Assembly (NCBI GenBank): GCA_022393335.1
Contig: JAJEKB010021185.1
Coordinates: 1,886,277 to 1,950,276, forward strand
Direction of reading: 5' to 3'
DNA: 64,000 nucleotides
Origin: Macrotrachela quadricornifera
Lineage: Eukaryota > Rotifera > Eurotatoria > Philodinida > Philodinidae
The position numbers and the translations under genes were made by a program. Of this stretch, positions 35,601-46,134 are shown in pieces (position 1 is the first letter of the stretch; every line of letters starts with the position of its first letter). A model generated the notes under the pieces. The model did no database searches, was not told the DNA's origin, and saw only the letters and a program-made list of their open reading frames with translations.

Positions 35601-36785
35601 TGGTGATGGAGCTCGAGGACATATTTTAACCTGATCTGATCGTTTGCTTTCACCAGCTCGATCGACAGAGACTACATAATAAAAATATGTGATCCCAAAT
35701 ACGAATGAGGTATCATCCATTCTTGTTTTTGAAGGATCAATTATAGTCTGATTTGTTAGAATCATACCTCGGACTGAGTTCTTCAATCGTTTTACGTTAT
35801 AGCCTGCACATTTTGGTACTGAATTCCAGTGTAGTGAAATGAAATTTCCCATGTTCTCATTAAATGATGCAACAAGATTGGTGGGAGCTGGTACACGAGG
35901 AAAAACAGAAACTAGATTTGATCGACCACTCTCACCAGCTCGATCGAGAGAAACAATCACATAACAATATGTGATTCCAAATATGAATGAAGTGTCTTCA
36001 AATTTTGTGACTGTTGAGTCACGAATTAATTCAATAGGCAATTGTTCATCATTTGATAAAGTCTGCGCTCTTCGAACGACATAACCATCACAATTCGCTA
36101 CTGGTTTCCATAGTAGTTTGATGGCATTTTCCGTGTATTCGTCATACGAAACAATAAGGTTTGTGGGTGAAGGAGCTCGAGGATGGACCGAAACTATATC
36201 CGATTGACTACTTTCTCCAGCTCTGTCGAGAGAGACAATCATGTAATCATATTTGATTCCAAAAGTGAATGTAGCATCTTCGAAGTTTATGACCGTCGGA
36301 TCATCTAAGTGCTTTACAGTAATAAATATCTCGTTTTGTATGCATGTTCTTCGTTTAACGATATAACCATCACAGTTTGTGACAATCGCCCAGTGTACAC
36401 TTATAGTGTCATTTTCATGTGCATCATATGAAACAGTAAAATGTTCAGGTGAAGGTGCACGGGAACATCCGCTGATAATATTTGATGGATAACTACTTCC
36501 AAATGAATTCTCCGCTACGATGCATATTTCATATGTAAGACCATTGATGATAGATAGAGAATATGTATTTATCCACACATTGGGTATGGTATACCATTTG
36601 GTAGTTCGATTATTCTTTGATCTATAATGAATTTGATATGTATCAGTCCGCGACTGTAGATTCCAGTTGATGATGACTTGCGCATCTTGCCAATCACATT
36701 TCAAATTCGAAGGTGATTGTGGACATAATAATAGCTTATAAAGGATGAAAAATATTGGAACAAGCACAATAAGCCACCACACCAT
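32654..36785 (-). CDS. Membrane-anchored FN3-macro-PARP fusion protein
   Basis: Exons on the complement: 34622-36785, 33911-34395, 33575-33842, 32966-33487 and 32654-32904; all phases join, giving 1,229 aa. Residues 3-20 are one hydrophobic segment (signal anchor or signal peptide). About nine fibronectin-III repeats follow, each starting [S/A/P]P..[N/D]L and ending near YxY.V.S.D.AGES. A macro domain (about 872-990) has KVIFNPW and LAFPAIGCGRF. The PARP catalytic domain (about 1040-1229) has RYWE, RIQN.RWY, the NAD-binding His in LYHG, the Tyr in GVYFSS, and ends QVYASYLI. The position usually Glu in polymerising PARPs (PEYLI) is Ser, so it probably mono-ADP-ribosylates or is inactive. Macro-PARP pairing resembles vertebrate PARP14/15. 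The FN3 array and the N-terminal hydrophobic segment are not part of that plan. Strong call. Confidence 0.88.
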
Positions 36786-36789
36786 ATCA

Positions 36790-37250
36790 ACTGAAAGACG
36801 TATATATTTTGACTTAGCAGATTGTACGTTAGAGTTTTTTGTTTATCAGTTGCTTCTACCATTCACCAAGTTGGTGACAAACATGTCTGTAACTAAAACT
36901 GTAGACTACAACGCGAGATTATTACGAAAAAACCTGAATTTGAAAATAGTGATGTGTACGACTTGAAATTAAAATTACACTCAACTTGTAATCACAAACT
37001 AGACAGAAAAAAAAAGTTTTCTTCTATGGCTTTGCTTGCCAGAGAGAAACATAAGAAAAAGCAAATATAGGTGATGTGTGCATAATAAAAGAGAAAAAAC
37101 ATTAACATTCTTTGAATGCCGCATTGATGCATACAGGTAGTTAAGCAAAAACAAATATTACATTAGAAATAAAACAGAAACATCAAAACGTTGGTTGAAA
37201 TGGTAGTATGTCGAAAGAAAATAATTCTTAAAATTTATCGATGTCAACTG
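36790..37250. other. 5' flank of the FN3-PARP gene
   Basis: A CTTTCAG immediately before the ATG could be the acceptor of a 5'-UTR intron. No other gene was seen. Confidence 0.35.
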
Positions 37251-37267
37251 ATTCTAATCTATATATA

Positions 37268-37837
37268 CCGGGTGGGCCAGAAGTAACCTAACAAAAACAA
37301 AAAAATTGAATATCACTCTTACGGCTCGAGCAAGAGAGCTGAATTTTTTACTAGTGAGAGAGGCATGTATAAGCTCTATATTCATAAAGACATGTCCAGA
37401 GAGATCCTTCGTAAAGTATCACTATTAACCTCAACAAGAAAAATTTCACTTTTTCGCAGATAGAAAGAAGAACAATATACTCAGGAGAGGATTTCTCTAG
37501 GCATATCTTTATGGATATAAAGCTTATACATGCCTCTACCACTGGTAAAAAAATCAGCTCTTTTGTTCGAGCTGTAATGGAGATATTCAATTTTTATTCT
37601 GGTAAACTGACTCTTGGGCCATCCTGTGTATTGTTTTTTTTCTATCGATGAAAAAGTAGAATTTTTCTTGTTGAGGTCGATAGTGACACTTTACGAAGGA
37701 TCTCTCTGGACATGTCTTTATGAATATAGAGCTTATACATGCCTCTCTCACTGGTAAAAAATTCAGCTCTCTTGCTCGAGCCGTAAGGGTGATATTCAAT
37801 TTTTTTGTTTTTGTTAGGTTACTTCTGGCCCACCCGG
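37268..37837. mobile_element. Non-autonomous mariner-type foldback, 570 bp
   Basis: It is flanked by TA (37266-37267 and 37838-37839). The ends are perfect inverted repeats CCGGGTGGGCCAGAAGTAAC continuing to CTAACAAAAAC. The subterminal region (GGCTCGAGCAAGAGAGCTGA, then GGCATGTATAAGCTC) pairs across about 160 bp. The same subterminal pattern (GCTCGAGCAAAGAAGCTGA) lies inside the mariner at 2629, so both are of one lineage. The middle holds a third, diverged copy of such an arm (GGCCATCCTGTGTA near 37617). It is inserted in the CTATATATA tail of the dispersed repeat at 37838-37998. Confidence 0.82.
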
Positions 37838-37998
37838 TATAAAGAAGAATGTCTGTCTGTTTGCTATGCATTCAGTCCCTGTAAAAGCTATGATCACCAA
37901 ACTTTTCATGATGCTTTTCTAGCTCCCTGGAAAGGTCGACGTGAGGTTAGAATGGTCACTTGGATGTGGGGTGTGGGTGAAATCTCACCCAGATAGTC
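37838..37998 (-). repeat. Dispersed repeat, copy E, split by insertions
   Basis: The reverse complement of copies B and D: TAAAGAAGAATGTCTGTCTG, then CAAACTTTTCATGATGC and GGGTGAAATCTCACCCAGATAG. Its tail (TCTATATA) resumes left of 37268, so the 570-bp foldback landed in it. Its other end stops exactly where the 8.2-kb element begins, so that element lies in or against it. Confidence 0.72.
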
Positions 37999-38019
37999 CC
38001 AAGGGGGAAATAGCGGATT

Positions 38020-38782
38020 TTAGATTTTATAGATTTCAAATCCAAACAAGATTTTTCGGGGTTTTTTGGGATTTTGTGGGATTTTTGGGATTTTTCTCAA
38101 ATTTATTATGCTAAACTTTGTTCATTGTAATAGACTGATGCCAGACTTCCCTTTGTCTAACAATGTTTCGTCAAAAGACAGATTAATTTAATTGGATTAT
38201 TAACGATGCATGTTCAATCACTGTATTGATATTACCCAAGATTTTGGACTTGTCAACTAATCAGATTTCATAGGAAAAGCGTCACGAAACGCGGAACTTC
38301 TGCTATTACTTATGTTTTTTTGTGAGCTGAAGGTTTTACCAGTCTTCAACAGTGCATTATTGATAGTTCTGAATCAACACTCACAATTAGGCCAAGAAAA
38401 AATAGACTCATGAATATTATAGAAAAAATAATAATTACGCATCGGTTTTTTTTTTGAATATTTATGGTTATTATTTGATGGAACTATAGTTGACAATATA
38501 AGACAAAATAGAATAAGAAGTATAACATACGACGTATAACAAGAACAACAGGAAAAAAAACTAATAAAAGAGAAAAACGAAAAAAGGCAAACATGAAAGA
38601 TTATATTATATTATATATGATAGCTATTCATATCTTAACTAAGTACATTTTCATTTCACACAAGTGTTTTATTTTGCTTCAGTAACACGTTTCAAACGAT
38701 CAGAAGATAGAGAAGACTTTTCGTTCGTCAATAACCAGCAAGCTATTTGCTTGTGAATATAAACATCGGTAGCATCATTTTC
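38020..38782. other. Left subterminal region of the 8.2-kb element
   Basis: G/T-rich repeats (GGGATTTTTGGGATTTTT) at 38040-38100 mirror weaker copies at 46120-46155, probably transposase-binding sites by analogy. The remainder is AT-rich 3' sequence of the transposase gene. Confidence 0.5.
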
Positions 38783-41700
38783 TCATCGAACTTTGTAAAA
38801 TGAATTGGATTGTGATGGATCGATCGATTCTTTCACACGCATTCCTCTAAAAGAGGCACCCGATGAATCGAAAACAACCTCTGAAAGACCTTGTGCTTCT
38901 TTATCATCTTCATTATTACACAATATTCCTGAGTCATTGCTGGTTCGATTACTATCTTCTCCATCTTTATCTTCATATTCTTTTTCTTCTTCTTCTTCAT
39001 CATCTTCGCCTTCTTCTTCTTCTAATGTATCACAATAGAGCTGCTGCTTGTATTGTGACGATCGAGTTGCATATTTCAATGGTTTAAAATATTTACTGAT
39101 GTGTGTAGAAAGACTTGTCATTGTTTTATATTCGCTTGTTTTAATTAAATCATGACCGATGAGTGGTTCGATGAGTTCATATGCAGCAACAAAGGCTTTT
39201 TCGACTATTAGTTCTATGTCACCTTGCCGAAGAGATGAGTATGGAAATGATGATGAAGAAGATGATGGACGATTGATGTCTTTGTCATGCTTGTAATGTT
39301 TTGGAGAACGAAGATTTGAAAAGTGTTCTTGCTCGACTTTGATTGATTGCAGAGCACTAATCTTGTCCGCACGTCGCAAAAAATCAAGAACGGTAAAATT
39401 AACAATGTTCGATGAGACACCTGACATAGCTCTTGCCGATCGAAATACGCTTTCGCACGATTGTGAACTTAAAAGTTCGATTGAGAGAGCATCAAATGGT
39501 AGCTGACCATCAATGGCCAGAAGAACGAGATATGTCAAAGAGTGTGCATTGATTTCAATAGAGAAAAAACAAGGATTAGTAATTGTAAAATGTTCTTTAT
39601 CTTTTTTCTTTGATGATTTCAAAAGTATAATATTTTTGCTGTATTGAGACGGTAAAGCGGCAATAAGAGCATTAAATTGAGTAAAATATGTTTTCTCGAG
39701 TGATTTTTCGCACTGAGTATTGAGCCACGCTCGCCAAAATCTGCAAATGAAGACTGATAGCCAGGAATAATACAGACGATCGGTGAGTAATAAGTTCTTT
39801 TCACAGTATGCATTGATGACACTTTCAAGAAGTTTCAAATACACATATATACCTTTTGAATTCGGAGTATTACCATTCATTGTTTCAAGTACTTTGAAAA
39901 CATCTTCTTGACAGATTCTTTGACATGACGAAAAATTTTGTCGATCTTTTGGTCGGATATCAGAATAAACCAAACCATGACGAATTTTTGAATTAGTAGA
40001 AATCATATGAACAAGAACAAGATTAGAGATAACTTCATTACCAAACAAAAGACATGATGTTTTTGAAAGTAACCTGTTCTGGATCTTCGTACACAAGTGA
40101 GTACCATTCTAAATAGAATCAAAGAAATAAAAAAAAAATTGCAATCATTAGCATAAACTGAGTGGAACTGAAGTTTTAATTCTACAACGACTTAATTTAG
40201 TAATACTGTGTTGAGCAAAAAGTTCGCGGTCACTTGCAAAAAGAACCTAGTCGGATAAGATGATATATTCAGTATTGAGAAACCAAATATATCATCTTGT
40301 AGAGAATTTCAAGGCGCATCGAATGATATATAATAAGGCTATTTTCTAAAAAATTTAGGAAGAGTTATGATCAATTTACTGATGGAGGGATAGGGTTCCA
40401 AATCGTGATAAATAGCTAATCAGTATAGTCCTTATACGTTAGTCGACGAATGTCATAAAAAATATTTCTTATAGACAGTGGTGTTAAAGATGTTAAATAT
40501 ATGGGCTTGTAGCCCGTCAGAAACTCTACACAATTGTATATAAGAAATATTTTTTATGACATTCGTCGACTAACGTATAAGGACTATACTGATTAGCTAT
40601 TTATCACGATTTGGAACCCTATCCCTCCATCAGTAAATTGATCATAACTCTTCCTAAATTTTTTAGAAAATAGCCTTATTATATATCATTCGATGCGCCT
40701 TGAAATTCTCTACAAGATGATATATTTGGTTTCTCAATACTGAATATATCATCTTATCCGACTAGGTTCTTTTTGCAAGTGACCGCGAACTTTTTGCTCA
40801 ACACAGTATTTATAGAGGAGAACAAAAATAAAAACAAGCTGCTCTCTCCATTGTATAAGTAATGTACTCACTTGTACGAATAGGCATAATTGCGAAGGTT
40901 GAAGGTAAAACCAATTCCAATGAGAAGGAATATTGACTTTGAAAGCATCAGCATGAGTTCTAAATTTGTGGTCGATTTTGGTAGCGAGTAAACCGCTGGC
41001 TACTCTCATACTTCGAAGATAGCGAGGATCACAGTCCGTTGATAAGTCGATAATTCTAATGCCTTTTTTTTTGCTTTTTTATACATCCAAACCCATTGGT
41101 TAAGTACATCTTCGGCAGAATAAGTACCATCAATGCCATAGGCAGGCAGAAGAAACGGTGAAGGAATTCGATTGGACGATGTAGTAAGAAGAGGTTGTAA
41201 CATATGTACGTTGATGAATAAAGATTTTCGTGTTTCTTCAAACCATCTTTGAAGTTCAGCATAGAAATTGGTACGATATTGATCGGGTAAAGGCAGACCA
41301 TGTACAAGAGACGTATTGAGGCCAACGAATGAGTTAGACATTGAATTATAGGTTAATTTAGCAATTACACCAGTAGTATCCTCTGCAGCAAAGGCAAATG
41401 TAAACCCATTTAGAGAAAAGTAGTTATGCATAGCGTGAAAACAAAAACGAGCTTCATACATACGAAAAGACGACTTGTTAAGTATTTTTCTAATGGTAGT
41501 GACTGATGGAAGGAGACCAGGAATATTGAGTGAAACGAATCGATATGCATTTTGACCACCATAAATAAAGAGAGATATAGCAAATTGAATGATATGATTG
41601 GAATATTGAAAGTTATTTTTTGACCGTGGTAAATTAGTACAAATATTGTTCAAAATTTCGATGAGTAATGAGAGATCATTTCGATGAGATTGTATATGAA

Positions 41701-42124
41701 TTTCTGTACAAAGTTCGATGAGAGAAGCGAGAGCAGGAAATTTGTTGAGAAGTTCGTTGGAGAGTATCGAATGATCAGAAAACGAAGTATTGTTCAATGA
41801 CTGATTGTATTCATTTTCATCGAGACGAGCTTGTTCTCTAAGACCATCCATGAGTTCATTGACACGAGCTTGGAATCCGATCAAGACGGACCATGTACCA
41901 TTGTGAAGTTGAACTGCCACTTTTTCCCTGAGTTCTCGAAATTCATTTGTTGGAAGATGAACAAGGGTAAGTAAATCATTCACTCGAAGAAGAGATTTAA
42001 TATCCGGAATTTTCTGTGCTATAACAATGTCGAGAACTTCTTGACCACAATGTGAACGAATAAGATCGTAGAGATCCGAAGAAGACATTGAGAGTATAGG
42101 AAAAGGAAGCTTCAAGTTTGACAT
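38783..42124 (-). pseudogene. Candidate DDE transposase (ORF2) of the 8.2-kb element, frame-interrupted
   Basis: Exon 1 is 40872-42124 and exon 2 is 38783-40108. The frame changes by -1 once, at the A9 run 41064-41072. Read across it, the protein is about 857 aa. N-terminal residues are helical (LYDLIRSHCGQEVLD). Then comes AAEDTTGVIAKLTYNS, a plausible first catalytic Asp; then DLSTDCDPRYLRSM, a plausible second. At the splice junction is NGTHLCTKIQNRLL, where the related proteins I recall have Asp-x-x-His. After that come SQSCESVFRSAR and an acidic tail rich in Glu/Asp near the C terminus. The pattern resembles RNase-H folds of P-element/THAP9-like transposases. The single disruption may be a homopolymer sequencing error, decay or programmed frameshifting. 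The intron contains a 601-bp foldback. Confidence 0.68.
40206..40806. mobile_element. Foldback MITE with perfect 268-bp arms
   Basis: The arms 40206-40473 and 40539-40806 appear identical base for base when compared as reverse complements. The 65-bp spacer carries its own small hairpin (GGGCTTGTAGCCC). It is flanked by TA (40204-40205 and 40807-40808). The ends read ACTGTGTTGAGCAAAAAGTT. No coding capacity. It sits in the intron of the transposase gene and would be removed by splicing. Perfect arms suggest a very recent insertion or ongoing arm correction. Confidence 0.88.
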
Positions 42125-42429
42125 TTGCGTATATTATGAAATCTAAAAAACTAAAACAGAAACGAGTAAGAAATGATTATCATTTTAATGAGTTAACCAA
42201 AGCAATCAACTGGAGAATATACTCTCTCTCAATTTTGTCAAAACCTTAATAAAATTGAATAAAAAGCTTGCTTGTATAACTCCAACTATTTTATTTTTTT
42301 GTTTATGTCCTAAATCTATGTTACAAACGTCTAAAAGTAACCAAAGAATAAATAAAAGCATCATAAATAAATAAAACAAGGAAATAAAGAAAGTTAATTA
42401 ACATAAGTAATAATCAAAATTGTTCTATA

Positions 42430-43361
42430 TTACAGGTATCGTCGTCGTTTGATTGATGTTAAATTCTCTGTCGATAGAATTGAGGACGTGGCTCTCTTAT
42501 TTGTCGTTTGAGTGTTCGATTGAGTTGGTACAGGAGAAGATGAATTTTGATTATCATCGGTTGTTTCTGGATCGTTTGACATCGAAGAAAACGATGAAGT
42601 AGGATTTGAAAAAGTGGAAAGCTTCGAAGCTAGTAAGTCACATTTCTTCGAGCGATTCCAATGTTTGAAGAGATTAGATAGAAAAAACGTATTGTCAGTC
42701 GATTTCCGAAATTTCAAACGAGCATTACATTGGCAGATGACAGTAGCAGTATCAGCTGAAGAAGAAAGCTGTAATGTATAATCCTTCCCTTCCATCAAGT
42801 GTAAATGTTGCGATCCATTACTTTTTTTTGGATGGTAACCCACTTATTGGTGGATGAAATTATGCTTGAACGATAATCAATGTTTATTGGAAAAACAGAA
42901 GTACAAGTTGTATTAGCTATTGATGGAGTAATGATAGCACTAGAAGTCGGTAAAGCTGTTGTGGAAAAAGATAGATTTGCTGTTGAACTTTGAATAGAAG
43001 ATTGAGATTTCGAAACATTTTTTGCATCTTCAAGGTGCTTCTTTTGAAATAATTCGGTTAAATATTCAATTTGTCCATCAATTCCAACATGAACTACATA
43101 TGAATTGTTATGATCTTGATTCAATTGTACACAAACATCACATCGGATGGCATCAAAAGCAGATGTTGGAAGGAGAATAGGTGCCAAGATATTTTTGCAA
43201 AGAAGAAAAGTATTGATTGAGTTGACAAATTGACATTTGAATATTCGAGCAACATTAGTACACGTCAATTTCTCGACAAGAGAATAAAACTGATCGTCAT
43301 TAAACGTCATAGCATCTTGTGGCAAGACGTCTAGTAAAACTTTTGGTTTAAACGTAGACAT
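42430..43361 (-). pseudogene. ORF1 of the 8.2-kb element: CCHC-like DNA-binding protein, frame-interrupted
   Basis: The first frame starts at the ATG at 43361 and the second runs to the stop at 42430. They join if a -1 shift occurs at the A8 run 42822-42829 (WVTIQKK joining SNGSQHLHLMEGK). The joined protein is about 310 aa. It has an N-terminal MSTFKPKVLL..LPQDA part, a long Ser/Thr-rich linker and a C-terminal CQC-x(n)-FKHWNRSKKC that looks like a CCHC zinc-binding site. The end is basic (IKRRR). It could bind the transposon ends. An intron or a separate start lies between it and ORF2, because ORF2's frame is closed by a TAA just upstream of its ATG. It lies upstream of ORF2 on the same strand. 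Confidence 0.6.
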
Positions 43362-43369
43362 ATAATATT

Positions 43370-44178
43370 ACTATTGCAGTAGATAGACAAAAAAATTGTG
43401 TTACACGCGATGATAATGAGTTGAAACTGACTGATTATTTTCTCTTTTCTATTAACGTCTGTAAAGAGAGATAGAGAGAAAAACAAGAAAAGGAAAGGAA
43501 AGAAAATAAATGTTCATCGGCTATATGAATAAACTAATGAACGTTAATAATCATCTTCCACGCCTTTTGAGAGACGATTGTTGTGTTTTGACTTTTGTCA
43601 TAAGCTGTGAACTTTTTCTTTTTCGTTATGATACTACAAAGTGCTTACTTATGTTTTCTATATTCGAATTTATGTCAGCGCTGGTGCCATTCGATCGAGT
43701 TTCTTAACATCTACACGATTTATTAGGATTTTTAGCACGTTTCTACATTTTCGAGTTTTTGAAATTTTTAAGACTTGGTGGATTGAATAGTTTACCTTCG
43801 AAAGTTTAAAGGCTATTTTAAATTAAATTTCTAAAACATTCACTTTGTGGCTTCGTTTTGATTTAAAATGTCACATCCATACCCAGTGCGCTAGTAACAA
43901 TAAAGGTAGAAAAAGCACACATAAAGTAGTGAAAAACTGCAGTATAGCCATCAAAGAACGAGTTATCTATAGTGACACTCTTATAGAACTCGATCTTTAA
44001 ATTAAAAAGACTTATAACCTCTTTTTGGATTGCAGACTTACTCTTTGGAACAGAAATAATTTCTATTTATGAGTAGTCTAGTACATCATTGATTGAACAG
44101 TTTGAGTAGAGTATACATAATATTGATATACACGTATATATTTAACAAAGGTATTCAAAATATCGAAGCAGAATGAAC
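43370..44178. other. 5' region of ORF1, no further gene
   Basis: A purine-rich run (GAGAGATAGAGAGAAAAACA at about 43460-43510) lies just upstream of ORF1. The plus-strand frame at 43510-43707 shows no motif. Confidence 0.3.
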
Positions 44179-44180
44179 TA

Positions 44181-45158
44181 ACGGGTGGCGCATAATGAAT
44201 GAGCCTCTCCGTATTTTTCATTTTTCTCCCCTATTTTTCGGCATAGGAAAGCAAATATTTTTATCAAAAGATTCCTCGTGAAATTCTCTACAAAACCATA
44301 TATTTTTATTATTTTAAATAATCTCCATTATTTTGTGACATCCGATACAATCTATTCGTCCAAGAATTACAACTTTCAAAGACAACAGTTTTTAGAACTT
44401 ATTTCTTCTACTATTGTTCCTTTGAATATCACTCTATTGAAAACAACGAAATATACCATAAGATGCAGCTTGAACAGCTCTACAAACTGCAACGTAAAGT
44501 TTATTGTAATTGTGTACTTTTTGTTTTCAAAAACAAAAAAACTTTTGTGTGATCTAATTTTGCTATTCTGGAAAAATGATTTTTTTGTACGAACGAGAGT
44601 ATCTTTTTCTTAATTTATCTTTTTATCAATTAGTATAGTTCTCTAAATAAAAACAAAGTATATCACAAGATGCAGCGTGAAAAGCTCTACAGTTTACAAA
44701 GAATAGTTTATTTTCTTTCTATACTTTTTACGCTCAAAGAGGCCTCGAATTCTGTGCGACCGGTTTCCCATAACAGCAAAATACTGGTCGCACAAAGTTT
44801 TTCTGTTTTTGAATACAAAAGATACACAATTATGATAAACTTTATTTTGCAGTTTGTAGGGCTGTTCAAGCTGCATCTTATGGTATATTTTGTTGTTTTC
44901 AATAGAGTGATATTCAAAGGAACAATAGTAGAAGAAATAAGTTCTAAAAACTGTTGTCTTTGAAAGTTGTAATTCTTGGACGAATAGATTGTATCGGATG
45001 TCACAAAATAATGGAGATTATTTAAAATAATAAAAATATATGGTTTTGTAGAGAATTTCACGAGGAATCTTTTGATAAAAATATTTGCTTTCCTATGCCG
45101 AAAAATAGGGGAGAAAAATGAAAAATACGGAGAGGCTCATTCATTATGCGCCACCCGT
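44181..45158. mobile_element. Foldback element, about 980 bp
   Basis: Inverted arms start ACGGGTGGCGCATAATGAAT followed by GAGCC at both ends, flanked by TA (44179-44180 and 45159-45160). The outer 330 bp of the arms are nearly identical and the inner 60 bp are more diverged. It contains three copies of the GATGCAGC...AAGCTCTAC core also found at 30893-31120, and the TGAAATTCTCTACAA module. The two 'proteins' starting at the end of each arm (44278-44613 and 44708-45061) are the same arm read from both sides and are not genes. It is nested inside the 8.2-kb transposon. Confidence 0.85.
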
Positions 45159-45160
45159 TA

Positions 45161-46134
45161 ATATATATTTTGACCTCTTAAACTGAAAAATGAAACCATA
45201 TTTTTCAGTTATATTTGAGTCATGAAAGAGCCATATAACAATAATATAAGTAATTTGAAGATCACCTTGCGTTATATTAATTCATCGCTCGTTTCATCTC
45301 ATTGATTTCAATCTTTTACGATATTCGATATACCTATATTGGTTGACTAATCTATATAATCTGGTCGTGTCGGCATTTATTACGACAAATCTAACCGGTT
45401 CAACCTCCACTAGATACTATCTTCATCTGAATAAAACCTAATCTCACACTTATAAAGTAAAGACATTGATTGACAAAGCGTCTCATAGACTTTATCGATC
45501 AATGAAAAGAAACGACAGATAAATGTATAGGTGTACATTTCATTCATTGACTAAAAGAAGTTTTAATAATGGAAAATATTTTCTGTCCTGTGTTTCTGGG
45601 CCAAGTTTATCATATTCACTTTGAGGAAAAAGCTGAGATTCCCAAAAACATTTGGTGGTTTTTAATTTTTAAAATGTGTGTTTGGGCAACTGAATATATT
45701 TCTCTGCTTGGATTGGTTACTAAGCTGAGTCTATTAAAATGAACAAACGAAGATGTATAGCCAACTTGTAGACAGTTGTTATTCAGAAATATTGCTCTCT
45801 GATTGTAAATAAGAATGAGCCTTCAAATGATTTTCTAAAACAAAAATGTATTTTTTCTGCTTCAAAATCTGTTGTCAATTATTCAAAACCTTTAAAATGT
45901 TTTAATCGCAGGTTTTAGTTGGTATTGTAATATTTCAGCTCATCTAGAACTCGTTTTAGCCTTCTTTGGTGAACTCATGATGGCACATTATGTTTTTTTT
46001 GACCTCATTGTCGTTTCTTACTTTTAATAACCTTAAAAACTGGGGATCAACTTTGTCTAACTTTCAGATAAAGGTCAAAAAGCTTCACTAAAAACCAAGC
46101 TTAATTGCAATAATTTTTGGATTTTTGAGATTTT
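45161..46134. other. Right part of the 8.2-kb element, no gene seen
   Basis: AT-rich sequence between the foldback and the right terminus. There are subterminal ATTTTTGGATTTTTGAGATT-like motifs at 46110-46140. Confidence 0.4.

Noticed and set aside
38805..39087. Ser- and Leu-rich plus-strand frames
   Set aside because: Antisense shadow of the Glu/Asp-rich tail of the transposase.
44278..45061. Two similar proteins encoded on opposite strands (44278-44613 and 44708-45061)
   Set aside because: They are the same foldback arm translated from both sides, not a gene pair.
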